Shown here piece after piece: positions 7,549 to 15,813 of a DNA stretch of 64,000 bases (position 1 is its first letter; every line of letters starts with the position of its first letter). The notes below the pieces were generated by a model that saw only the letters and a list, made by a program, of their open reading frames with translations, ran no database searches and was not told the origin of the DNA. The stretch comes from Verrucomicrobiota bacterium (GTDB lineage Bacteria; Verrucomicrobiota; Verrucomicrobiia; Limisphaerales; JACRJZ01). A program made the position numbers and the translations under genes. The stretch lies in NCBI GenBank assembly GCA_016219875.1, contig JACRJZ010000117.1, positions 16,936 to 80,935 on the forward strand. Direction: 5' to 3'.

Positions 7549-10500
7549 CTACTCCCACTCGCACAACGTCTCGACGTGCGCCGCCGAGCCGTCGCGAAGC
7601 CAGCCGTCGAGTTGAGCTTGGTCTTTGAGTTGTTGCCCGCGCAGGCGCGGGACCACGACGAAGCTGGTCTTGATCTCCGGCAGGGCCGTCATATCGACCC
7701 ACAGCTTCTCGAACTGGCAGACAGGGAAGACATCTTCCTGCCCGTGGCCCCAACGCTTCTTCACGTCCTTGATCGTGATGTAGGTCGGCACGCGCGCTGC
7801 CTGCACCCGGATGGCTGCGGTAACTTTTTCCTGGTCCAACAACTCGGCCCGGGTCAGGCCGAAAGCGCCCAGGATTTGGTCGATGTCGATCCAGCAAGTG
7901 TTCGAGTTGTAGTAACGGAGCGTGAACTCCTCTTCCTCGCGCGGCATGGCCAGCCCTTCGACCAGGCGCACTTGGCCGTTTACGCGCGCCAGCCCGCCGC
8001 CACGATCGTCGATGCGCCGCGTGATGACTTCAAAGCTGAGACATGAGCCATGCGCCAAGTGCAGCCCGAACATCGCGGGGTCGGCGTCCGCGCCCAGCGT
8101 GTCGATGTTATGCACCATGAGATGCTTCAACTGGGGACGCTCGGCAAGCAAGCGCGCCAGCACGCCGTTGCGAAGCAGGTTCGGAATCTCAAACCAGTGG
8201 CCCACCGGATGAAGGCACTGACTGGGGAGATTGTCCGTGTAGTCGCTCCCCTCGCCCGTCTGGCGCGCCCAATTCATGAGCGCCTGGCGCAGGCTGTCGC
8301 GGACTTTCTGTTGTTGCTCGTCGAGCACTTGCTGCGGCATCTCCTCCCAGAGGAAGCGGAGGTCGCGCACCATCGGGACCAGGCGCAGGCCGATGGCCCG
8401 GCCCGGCGAGAGGAGCAGCGGACCCGGATAGCCGTAGTTGTCGTGGCGCTTGAGGAAATCCTCGATGGCCTCGTGCGTGAGCCAACTCGTGGTGACGATG
8501 TGCGGCAGCGGTTGTCCGACCAACTTGCCGATGCGGCGACTCTTGGCCAGGTGGGCCTCGATGAAGGTGCGATGTTTTCCGCCCAGCTTGCAGAAGGGAT
8601 GCAGCCCTTTCACGACACCAGCACCCTGGGTCCAACGGCTGCCTACGCCCGCGGCCAACGTCACGATGGCCAGTTCGCCACGGTGGAGGGCGTCGAGGCC
8701 GCGTGCTTGATGTGGCGCTGCACTAGGTAGTAGGGCTGGCGACCCCGCCTGCCAGAGTCTTGCGGGCGACTCGCCCGCGCCACTAACTAAAATCCCCGTC
8801 GCATCGACCACGTCCTCCGGCTTCACGTCCTTGATGTCGGCGTTGACCGGCAGACGGTTTTGCGCCAGGCCGATGCGGCCGTTCTTCAGGTCTTCGCGGA
8901 TTTGTTCGTGCTGCACACGGTCGAAGCCGCTTTGCACCAAAAGCTCGGCGAGGCTGCGGTGCTTGCCGCCGTCCGTCTTGAGCCGCGGCAGCAGACGCTC
9001 GAAGAGTGATTGCACCATGCCGCTCAATTCGGGCCGGCTGCGGCAGGCAGCACTGAACTTGTCGAGTTCCACCCGGCGCGTCCCCGGCAGCGTCTGCGGG
9101 TCCGCGCGCAGCCAGCGCGGCACGTGGAGCGCATAGTAGTCCTGCGGCAGGAGAGCGTCGGCGCCGTGCAGACAATCAGCCCAGGTGCCGCGCTCGTTGA
9201 TGGCGAAGTCATACACCACCGGCTCCATCGCGAAGGGCAGCGCCGTCTGCAAGGCCCGCTTGATCTCAGACATGATCGTCTGAAGCCGCTCCTGAGCGTG
9301 CGCCTTCTGGCCCGGCGCGAAGATGAAGCCCATGCCACCGCCCGACATGCCGCCGAGCATCCAGAACCCCCAGAACGCGTCGCCGAACTCCGCGCGCACG
9401 CGCGCAATCAGCGTCTCAGTGAAGTCGTTGCTGGCCCACGGAATGATCGTCTGGATCGGGTTGAAGAAATTCCGCGTGGTCAACTCGCCGATGCGCTTCA
9501 CGTCGCCGACGCGCAACGCCGCGATGATGGCGTCGAGGATGCCCATCATCTCCAGGCGCGACTTCCACTCCGCTTCACAGCGCAGGAGATACTTCTCCGT
9601 GACCATTTCGAGAATCGGCCCGACGTTTTGCGCCATGCCGCCGTGGACGAGCACCAAGCAGTCCTGCAACTGCTGGCGCGTTTCCGGCGAAGCGTCGCGA
9701 TGATCGAAGATGCGGTGTGTGGGCATAAGCCGTCCGCGGCTAACGCCGAATTCCGGGTCGCCCTCGGCCGCCAGCACACCGGTGATGAGCTTCATGCCTG
9801 GCCACACGCCGCCGGAATCCTGCCAGCCGCCGCCGGACCCGCCCAGCCATTCGCCCAGCAGTGCGCGGGCCAGCACGAGGCGACGCTCGTCCTCCGCCAG
9901 CGGACCGGTGAGCGACTTGGCCTGACCGGTGGCCCTCATGCAGAGCGACACGAGCGAGGCCAGCAAGTTCGTCGAGACGGCGAGCCGCGAACCTTTGGGG
10001 ATGTTGTTGACGTTGCTGACCATTTCCAGCCCTCTCCCCTGCCCCACTACGCGGGCCAGCAAGTCGGCCAAGTTTTGTCCCGATCCTTCGATGCCCGGTG
10101 GCACGATCCCCGCCGCGATGACGGCGGCCTTGAGCAGACCGAGGTAGTCGCGGGCGAAGTCGAACACTTCCGCCAGGTTGTCGATGTCGGCGGTCGCGCC
10201 CAGATCGACGCTGGTGAGCCGCAAGATCGGCTCGTCGATCACCCGCAAGTACGCCTCAACCGGAGGACAAGGCTCCGCGTCGCGGCCATGCACGCCCAAG
10301 TCGATGGAGACATTGAGCACCCGCGCGCCTTCCGGGAAATCCATGCCGAGGAAGAAAATGTCGCTCCAGCCGGAGTGGCTCAAGTCCATGCGCACGGGCG
10401 TGCGTTCGCGCAGGATCGGATACGTGCCGTCGTCGGCTTTCGCGAGCAGCTCTGGTCGGAGGCGGAGCGGATGGTCCGTCGGGTGGCCCATGCGGAACAT

Positions 10501-10947
10501 CCATTGATTGCCCTTCACCGTGCGCACGCTGCGGCGCACTTGGTCAGCGAGCGTCTGGAAGGCGAGCCGTTGGTAAGCGGCAGCCAGCGCGCTGGAGATG
10601 CCGTCACTCGGGCCTTCGGAGTGCTGCACCGACAGGAAGTGGTCGATGGCTTCCTCGAAGCGGCGATTGAGCAAATGCTCGTAGCCGTGGAAGGGAATGA
10701 GGCCGCGAGTTTCGAGTTCCGAGTTCCGAGTTCCGAGTTTGTCCGGCAGGTGGAAGCGGTGAATGGCGTAGAGGAAAAACAGAGAGCGGACCCGCTCGTA
10801 GAGGTTGTCGCGGCGGCGACGGAAGGCGTCAAGTGCAGCGCACTGCCGGGACAACTCGTCGAGCGAAGCTTCACGGCACAGGGCGTCGAGGGACTGGTTG
10901 CGCGTGTCGGCGTCCGTCGCGGTGATGATGCGAATCAAGTCGAGCAT
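7549..10947 (-). CDS. GHMP sugar kinase-UDP-sugar pyrophosphorylase fusion (reversed FKP-like order)
   Basis: The protein has 1132 residues. Residues ~185-570 carry GHMP/fucokinase features: RMDLSHSGWSD (sugar-binding start), VSNVNNIPKGSRL (~300, phosphate-loop position) and GGSGGGWQDSGG (~369, hallmark of fucokinase-type enzymes). Residues ~755-1130 carry a UDPGP-type nucleotidyltransferase (LAAGVGSRWTQGAGVVKG, then LLLSPGR and HNIDTLGAD). It probably phosphorylates a free sugar at C1 and converts it to an NDP-sugar. In Bacteroides FKP the pyrophosphorylase comes first; here the order is reversed. Residues ~69-81 and ~720-742 are encoded by repeat DNA (10706-10740, 8722-8789), apparently in-frame insertions. 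The sugar cannot be named. Confidence 0.75.
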   Translation of the reverse strand: MLDLIRIITATDADTRNQSLDALCREASLDELSRQCAALDAFRRRRDNLYERVRSLFFLYAIHRFHLPDKLGTRNSELETRGLIPFHGYEHLLNRRFEEAIDHFLSVQHSEGPSDGISSALAAAYQRLAFQTLADQVRRSVRTVKGNQWMFRMGHPTDHPLRLRPELLAKADDGTYPILRERTPVRMDLSHSGWSDIFFLGMDFPEGARVLNVSIDLGVHGRDAEPCPPVEAYLRVIDEPILRLTSVDLGATADIDNLAEVFDFARDYLGLLKAAVIAAGIVPPGIEGSGQNLADLLARVVGQGRGLEMVSNVNNIPKGSRLAVSTNLLASLVSLCMRATGQAKSLTGPLAEDERRLVLARALLGEWLGGSGGGWQDSGGVWPGMKLITGVLAAEGDPEFGVSRGRLMPTHRIFDHRDASPETRQQLQDCLVLVHGGMAQNVGPILEMVTEKYLLRCEAEWKSRLEMMGILDAIIAALRVGDVKRIGELTTRNFFNPIQTIIPWASNDFTETLIARVRAEFGDAFWGFWMLGGMSGGGMGFIFAPGQKAHAQERLQTIMSEIKRALQTALPFAMEPVVYDFAINERGTWADCLHGADALLPQDYYALHVPRWLRADPQTLPGTRRVELDKFSAACRSRPELSGMVQSLFERLLPRLKTDGGKHRSLAELLVQSGFDRVQHEQIREDLKNGRIGLAQNRLPVNADIKDVKPEDVVDATGILVSGAGESPARLWQAGSPALLPSAAPHQARGLDALHRGELAIVTLAAGVGSRWTQGAGVVKGLHPFCKLGGKHRTFIEAHLAKSRRIGKLVGQPLPHIVTTSWLTHEAIEDFLKRHDNYGYPGPLLLSPGRAIGLRLVPMVRDLRFLWEEMPQQVLDEQQQKVRDSLRQALMNWARQTGEGSDYTDNLPSQCLHPVGHWFEIPNLLRNGVLARLLAERPQLKHLMVHNIDTLGADADPAMFGLHLAHGSCLSFEVITRRIDDRGGGLARVNGQVRLVEGLAMPREEEEFTLRYYNSNTCWIDIDQILGAFGLTRAELLDQEKVTAAIRVQAARVPTYITIKDVKKRWGHGQEDVFPVCQFEKLWVDMTALPEIKTSFVVVPRLRGQQLKDQAQLDGWLRDGSAAHVETLCEWE
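8722..8789. repeat. Palindromic repeat inside a coding frame
   Basis: The stretch contains the perfect palindrome GCGGGCGACTCGCCCGC and a CTGGC/GCCAG stem, flanked by CACTAGGTAGTAG and CACTAACTA. It encodes a Ser/Ala/Gly/Pro-rich linker between the kinase and pyrophosphorylase halves and resembles a small intergenic repeat that inserted without breaking the frame. Confidence 0.6.
10706..10740. repeat. Tandem word repeat GAGTTCC in coding frame
   Basis: About four and a half copies of a seven-base word (CGAGTTC register) lie near the N-terminus of the kinase fusion and encode residues of the type LGTRNSELETRG. The peptide has no counterpart in GHMP kinases. Confidence 0.7.
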
Positions 10948-11135
10948 GGCGGAATCGGATCAAAACGGGAGCCAATCGTCGCCCGGACTCTGGGCGCGCG
11001 GCAAGTTGAGGTTCATGTTGTGCGGCGGTTCAGCGTTTCGGGTCATGGCATCGTCGGGCCGAGAGTCACAAAAGCGGCGCGTGGAGTCAATGACACGGCA
11101 GGGCCTGAGAGGCAGGCACCCGGGCTGCCTCAAGC

Positions 11136-11326
11136 CCATGCCGGCGCGCGGCTGTCCCAGCCGCAGCGACCCCGAACGACCGAGCGCCGCGTGAAAAGGC
11201 TCGCGCTGACGGCTTGCGAGCGTAGCGCAGGTTTTCCACCCTGCGAGCGCTTCGTGCTTCCCCGTGCCTTGCCGACTGCAAGTCGGCGATACGGCAGGCT
11301 CGAAAGCCTGCGCTACGACAAGCCGT
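11136..11326. repeat. Composite of two repeat families in a 518-base gene-free stretch
   Basis: 11136-11200 matches one half of the 110-bp element at 55180-55290 (GGCTGTCCCAGCCGCAGCGA, then GAACGACCGAGCG and GTGAAAAGGCT). From 11218 it switches to the GTAGCGCAGG family, ending in AAGCCTGCGCTACGAC. The rest of 10948-11465 shows no gene; no promoter for the downstream gene can be assigned with confidence. Confidence 0.65.
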
Positions 11327-11465
11327 GTGACACATCCGGGTTAGGAGTTCCGGATACAGCCGGTGGCACGCCAAGACCGCCTCATGGCGGAATTCTGGGC
11401 CTCTGATTCCCACGCCCAGATGCCAACTTGTCAACTTCTGCGAGAGCGGCCACACTTCCGCCCGT

Positions 11466-12203
11466 ATGGAATGGCTTACATCGCCCGAAACCTGGATCAG
11501 CCTGCTGACGCTCACCGTGCTGGAGATCGTCCTCGGCATCGACAACATTGTCTTCATCTCGATTCTGGCCGGCAAACTGCCGGCGGGCCAGCAGCACAAG
11601 GCGCGGCAGGTGGGTCTGAGCCTCGCGCTGATCACGCGCATTCTCCTCCTGCTCAGCATCACCTGGATCATGGGGCTGAAGGCCACGTTGTTTACGCTTT
11701 TCAAACACGGCTTCTCCGGGCGTGATCTCATTCTGCTGGCGGGCGGGCTGTTTCTCATCGGCAAAGCCACGCACGAAATCCACGAGAAGCTCGAAGGCGA
11801 AGACGGCAGCGTGACGAGCCGCCTGGCCCCGACGTTCGCCGGCGTCATTGTGCAAATCCTCCTCCTGGACATCGTCTTCTCGCTCGACTCCGTGATCACC
11901 GCCGTCGGCATGGCGCGCCAGGTAGGTGTGATGATCGCCGCCGTTATCATCGCCATCGGCTTCATGCTGTGCTTCGCCGCGCGCCTCAGCCGGTTTATTG
12001 ACCAGCATCCGACTTTGAAAATGCTGGCTTTGAGCTTCCTCCTGTTGATCGGCGTGGTGCTGGTGGCGGACGGGCTGGGCCAGCACATTGAGAAGGGCTA
12101 CGTGTACTTCGCCATGGCCTTTTCCGTGGGGGTGGAAGTGCTGAACATCCGCGCCCGCGTCCGGCAGAGCAGCAAGGTGTCGCTGCACCAGCCGTATCGC
12201 TAG
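11466..12203 (+). CDS. TerC-family integral membrane protein
   Basis: The 245-residue polytopic protein has the TerC signature LEIVLGIDNIVFISIL near residues 19-34, a second acidic-residue helix with FSLDSVITAVG near 140, and about seven hydrophobic segments. Family members (TerC, Alx, YgjT) act in Mn/metal export or metallation of secreted enzymes. A short cytoplasmic loop (EKLEGEDGSV) sits mid-protein. It is a single gene followed after 58 bases by an unrelated exported epimerase; nothing indicates a tellurite-resistance cluster. Confidence 0.88.
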   Translation: MEWLTSPETWISLLTLTVLEIVLGIDNIVFISILAGKLPAGQQHKARQVGLSLALITRILLLLSITWIMGLKATLFTLFKHGFSGRDLILLAGGLFLIGKATHEIHEKLEGEDGSVTSRLAPTFAGVIVQILLLDIVFSLDSVITAVGMARQVGVMIAAVIIAIGFMLCFAARLSRFIDQHPTLKMLALSFLLLIGVVLVADGLGQHIEKGYVYFAMAFSVGVEVLNIRARVRQSSKVSLHQPYR

Positions 12204-12261
12204 CGCGCCCGCGGCCCCATCCAACGCTTGCCGCCGCGTGGGTTTGGCCTAGAGTGCGGCC

Positions 12262-13551
12262 ATGAAACGTCCACGCGTATCTGCTCTCGTCGCCTTCATC
12301 GCACTGCTGGCTCTCCTGCCCAACTTCGGAATCGCGGCGCCGCTCGCTGACTCGGCCCGCGGCTACAAAATCCAGCTCGCCGAGAAGATCCTCCCCTATT
12401 GGTTCGACACCGCCCAAGACACCGTCAACGGGGGCTACCTGCTGTCCGATGATTTTCTCAAAGGACGCAGCCAGCCGAAGGAAAAGCAACTCGTCTCCCA
12501 AGCGCGCATGATTTGGACGTTCTCGCTTGTCCACCGCAAGGGCTACAGCGACGCGCGCCGCAATTACCTCAAGGCTGCCGAGCAAGGCTACCGGTTCCTG
12601 CTCGACCACTTTCGCGACCAACAGCATGGCGGCTATTTCTGGAAGACTGACCTAGACGGCAAGGCCACCAAAGAACTCAAAATCGTCTATGGCCAGTCCT
12701 TCGTGATCTACGCGCTCGTTGAGTACTATCGCGCCAGCGGCGACAAGGCCGCCCTTCAGCACGCGATGGATCTCTTTCAAACGCTCCAGAAGCGCTCGCG
12801 CGACCCGAAGCACGGCGGTTGGGTGGAGCATTTCCAGCGCGACTGGACGGCGCTCGCCCTGCGCGATCCTGCCGGGGAAGTCGAAGTCGCCGGCCTCAAG
12901 AGCGCCAACACGCATCTGCATCTGATGGAAGCGCTCACCGAACTCTACGAGGCCACGCACGATGGCGCCGTTCGCCAGGCCCTTGAGGAAAGCGTGAAGC
13001 TCAACGCGACGTATTTCTACCCGCCTGACGCCGCCCAATCCTGCTTTCACCGCCACCCGGACTGGACCGCCGTCACCGATCGGCGCAGCGCCGGGTTGTC
13101 CTACGGGCACAACGTCGAGTTCGCGTGGCTCATGGTTCGCGCCGAGCAAGTCCTGGGCCGGCCGCCTTCCTGGAAGCACTTCTACGCGCACCTCGATCAC
13201 GCCCTGAAGATCGGCTGGGACGAACAGCGCGGCGGGCTTTACCATCGCGGCGTCGGCAACGAACCGCCCACGGACACCGGCAAAGTCTGGTGGGTCCAGG
13301 CGGAGATGCTGGCCACGCTGACCGACGCGCTGGTCCACCAGCCGGAGAAGAAATACGAAGCCGCGTTGGCGAAGCTCCTGGACTTCCTCGCCAAGTACCA
13401 GGCTGATCCGAAAGACGGCATCTGGCTCGACACCGTCACCGCCGAAGGCCAGCCCAAGTCACCGGGCAAAGCGCACAGTTGGAAGGCCAACTACCACGAC
13501 GTTCGCGCCATCCAGAAGTTCGTCGAAGCCTTTCACCCTGGGGCGAAGTAG
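12262..13551 (+). CDS. Exported AGE-family epimerase (cellobiose 2-epimerase-like)
   Basis: This 429-residue protein has a signal peptide (residues 1-27, ending near FGIAAPLAD) and an (alpha/alpha)6 barrel typical of N-acylglucosamine 2-epimerases. The segments NTHLHLMEALTELYE, SYGHNVEFAWL and KAHSWKANYHD match positions where cellobiose 2-epimerases carry their catalytic histidines and substrate loop. It would convert a reducing-end glucose to mannose in a free oligosaccharide. Export is unusual because characterised AGE enzymes are mostly cytoplasmic. Neighbours give no pathway context. Confidence 0.8.
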   Translation: MKRPRVSALVAFIALLALLPNFGIAAPLADSARGYKIQLAEKILPYWFDTAQDTVNGGYLLSDDFLKGRSQPKEKQLVSQARMIWTFSLVHRKGYSDARRNYLKAAEQGYRFLLDHFRDQQHGGYFWKTDLDGKATKELKIVYGQSFVIYALVEYYRASGDKAALQHAMDLFQTLQKRSRDPKHGGWVEHFQRDWTALALRDPAGEVEVAGLKSANTHLHLMEALTELYEATHDGAVRQALEESVKLNATYFYPPDAAQSCFHRHPDWTAVTDRRSAGLSYGHNVEFAWLMVRAEQVLGRPPSWKHFYAHLDHALKIGWDEQRGGLYHRGVGNEPPTDTGKVWWVQAEMLATLTDALVHQPEKKYEAALAKLLDFLAKYQADPKDGIWLDTVTAEGQPKSPGKAHSWKANYHDVRAIQKFVEAFHPGAK

Positions 13552-13586
13552 GCCGTAGCTGGAACGCCCCACGTCACCGGTCAGGA

Positions 13587-14354
13587 TCAGGGACCGCGCC
13601 TCCTTTGGTTGAACGCCACCGCGTCCGCGTAGCGCACACCCGTTCCACCGAAGATGTCGAGCGCGGAGCCAATCGTAAGGTCGATCCTGCCTCCGCCCTT
13701 CCGCTCCACCGCTTCCAGGTCTTCGAGCGAACGCGCGCCGCCGGCGTAGGTCGTGGGGAGAGGCGACCACATAGCCAGTTTCTCAACCAACTCCAAGTCC
13801 GCCCCGCGACACAGCCCCTCGACATCGACCGCGTGGATCAGAAACTCGGCACACCGGTCGGCAAGCTGCGTCAGCGTATCGGCGGAGACCGTCAGCTCCG
13901 TGAACTTCTGCCAGCGATCCGTGACCACGAAGTAATCTGGCCCGCGCTTCCGGCAACTCAGGTCGAGCACGAGGCGCTCTCGGCCCACAGCCTTCACCAA
14001 CGCGCCGAGACGCTCCCAGTCCTGCTTGCCGTCGCGGAAGACCCACGACGTCACGATGACGTGCGACGCTCCGGCTTCCAGCCAACCCGACGCGTTTTCC
14101 AAGTTCACACCGCCGCCCAATTGCAGGCCGCCCGGATACGCGGCCAGGGCTTCGCGCGCGGCGGTTTCATTGCCGGGGCCAAGCAGAATGACGTGCCCGC
14201 CCTTCAGGTCGTCGCGCCGGTAGAGTTCCGCGAACCAAGCCGCCGGCCGTTCCGACACAAAGTTCGTGCGCAACCCCGCTGCGTCGTCGCTGAGCGTGCC
14301 GCCGACGATCTGCTTCACTTTGCCTTCGTGGAGATCAATGCACGGACGAAACAT
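13587..14354 (-). CDS. hisA: Eukaryotic-type HisA, phosphoribosylformimino-5-aminoimidazole carboxamide ribotide isomerase
   Basis: The 255-residue TIM barrel catalyses the Amadori step of histidine synthesis. The start FRPCIDLHEGKVKQIVGG, the interior YPGGLQLGGGVN and SHVIVTSWVF, then LDLSCRK, TDRWQKF, HAVDVEG, TYAGGARS and GSALDIFGG, resemble the plant HISN3/yeast HIS6 lineage far more than the usual bacterial HisA. The catalytic Asp is in CIDLHEG near residue 6-8. ATG 14354 is chosen because upstream in-frame sequence is repeat DNA. No other his gene is nearby. Confidence 0.85.
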   Translation of the reverse strand: MFRPCIDLHEGKVKQIVGGTLSDDAAGLRTNFVSERPAAWFAELYRRDDLKGGHVILLGPGNETAAREALAAYPGGLQLGGGVNLENASGWLEAGASHVIVTSWVFRDGKQDWERLGALVKAVGRERLVLDLSCRKRGPDYFVVTDRWQKFTELTVSADTLTQLADRCAEFLIHAVDVEGLCRGADLELVEKLAMWSPLPTTYAGGARSLEDLEAVERKGGGRIDLTIGSALDIFGGTGVRYADAVAFNQRRRGP

Positions 14355-14424
14355 GGCGGCAGTGTCCGAAGGCGGAGGAATCACGTCGAGAGGAATCCTC
14401 CGGCCTACAGCGTGGCGCGCGCAA

Positions 14425-14575
14425 CCGGACACCCCCGCCGTAGCGCTTTCCAACCTGCCGTAGCGCCGACATTCTTGTCGGCAGGCCGTCCGCCACGATG
14501 CGGACGTCCGAATGGCTCGCACGTCCCGCGGGCTGGAAGCCTGCGCTACAGCGGCAAGGCCAAGTTGCGCCCACG
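14425..14575. repeat. GTAGCGCAGGC-family repeat, copy 2
   Basis: It shares with 4690-4862 the blocks ACCCCCGCCGTAGCG, GCCGACATTCTTGTCGGC, AGGCCGTCCG, GATGCGGACG and GCCAAGTTGCGCCCA in the same order. Its right end overlaps the 3' end of the reductase gene and supplies that protein's last residues. Confidence 0.75.
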
Positions 14576-15784
14576 CAGTCGGGCCATTTCCAGCAAGGCT
14601 TCCACGCGGGTCTTGATCCGGGCGGAATCGGAAGCCGAGTAATCGGTGGTGATCTTCAGGTAGGGCAGCCGCAACTCGCTCTCGACCAGCCTCCGCACGT
14701 GATACGACTCGACATCGTAGGTCAGGCAGGCGTGCCAGATGAGTTCGATCACGCAGTCCGGGCGGAACTTCGCGGCCAGCGCCCGGAGCGAGTCCAGCCG
14801 CCCGCAGTTCGCGAGCATCACTGAACAGGGAAGGTGGTAATACTTCCGGGCGATGGCACGGAGCGGGTCGGGGACCGATTCCTCCACATCTTCGAGAATC
14901 GGTTTCAGTCCAGTGCAGTTCTCCATGCAGACGACCACCGCGCCGCAATCCTCAATCAACTCCAGGACGCGCTCAGCACCGTGAACCAAAGGGACGCCCG
15001 TGAGCAGGACGCGCGGCTTTCTGGCGGACGGCGGTTCAGGAAGACCGGGCGCGCTCAGAACATCAAGCGCCTTTGCGTATTGTTCCAAGTCCGCTTCGAT
15101 GCCGGAGATGATGCTCTTAAGGCCGAGGAGTTGTCGGCCCGTCAGCGGAGGGTGCTCCGCCGCCATCAAGTCCGCCAGCCGCCGTCGCAGTCCGCGCTCG
15201 CGGTTCATCAACCGGATGGCCCTGCGCAATCCTTCGTCGGTGATGCGAACGCCGAAGCGCTGCTCAAGATGATCCTTCAGTTTGCGCACCTCGTCCGTCC
15301 AGCGGGTCAGCGCGTCGGCGTCGTCAGCCTTTTGCGGCAGTTCGAGCACGTAGAGCGGCTTCGACTCGGCCATCAACTCGAACATCTTCTTCTTGCCGTC
15401 GCAGGTGGTTTCCGCGACCACCAGGTCCGCCCACTGGAGGAACGGGTTCCGGCCCGTGAGGTGGTAGCCGAACGTGGACTTGATGAGCGGGCACAGGTTC
15501 GCAGGGAGCACCTGCTCCGCCGCGGGAATCGTGTCCGCGCTGCCGCCGCACAGGCAGACCGGCACCGCGCCCGCCGCCAGGATGACTTCGCGCGGCGTGA
15601 ACTCGCACAGGATTCCCACGATGGGCCGGCCCTCCCGCTTTGCAGCTTCGGCGTAGTCGTAGCAGTGGTCGAGCATGTCGCGAAACCAATCGAGGGGATT
15701 CGTGGCGGCGTCTGAATCTGATCCCGGCTGCGCCCAACGGGGCGACGATGGTGTCGCGGAAGTGTTCATCAACACAACCTCCAT
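14546..15784 (-). CDS. Double-cubane-cluster anaerobic reductase (YjiM/HgdB-like)
   Basis: The 412-residue protein belongs to the 2-hydroxyacyl-CoA dehydratase component superfamily and matches the double-cubane subgroup: GILCEFTPREVILAAGAVPV, LCPLIKSTFG, ETTCDGKKKMFE, MENCTG and an ACLTYDVES motif with conserved cysteines. Members couple ATP-driven electron input to low-potential reduction of small substrates. The ATPase partner (YjiL/archerase type) normally encoded beside it is not in the neighbourhood. The C-terminal tail after LLEMAR is encoded by a repeat. The start may be ATG 15784 or 15769. Confidence 0.8.
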   Translation of the reverse strand: MEVVLMNTSATPSSPRWAQPGSDSDAATNPLDWFRDMLDHCYDYAEAAKREGRPIVGILCEFTPREVILAAGAVPVCLCGGSADTIPAAEQVLPANLCPLIKSTFGYHLTGRNPFLQWADLVVAETTCDGKKKMFELMAESKPLYVLELPQKADDADALTRWTDEVRKLKDHLEQRFGVRITDEGLRRAIRLMNRERGLRRRLADLMAAEHPPLTGRQLLGLKSIISGIEADLEQYAKALDVLSAPGLPEPPSARKPRVLLTGVPLVHGAERVLELIEDCGAVVVCMENCTGLKPILEDVEESVPDPLRAIARKYYHLPCSVMLANCGRLDSLRALAAKFRPDCVIELIWHACLTYDVESYHVRRLVESELRLPYLKITTDYSASDSARIKTRVEALLEMARLRGRNLALPL

Positions 15785-15813
15785 GCCAGTGAAGTGAACG
15801 GAAGCTGCACGGC

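Noticed and set aside
9010..11406. Very long plus-strand open frame opposite the kinase fusion
   Set aside because: It is the complement of a recognisable 1132-residue protein in a GC-rich genome; its translation is Arg/His/Val-rich low-quality sequence with no domain.
11466..12203. Tellurite-resistance system
   Set aside because: Only a TerC homologue is present; no terD-type genes accompany it, and TerC alone is usually linked to metal handling.
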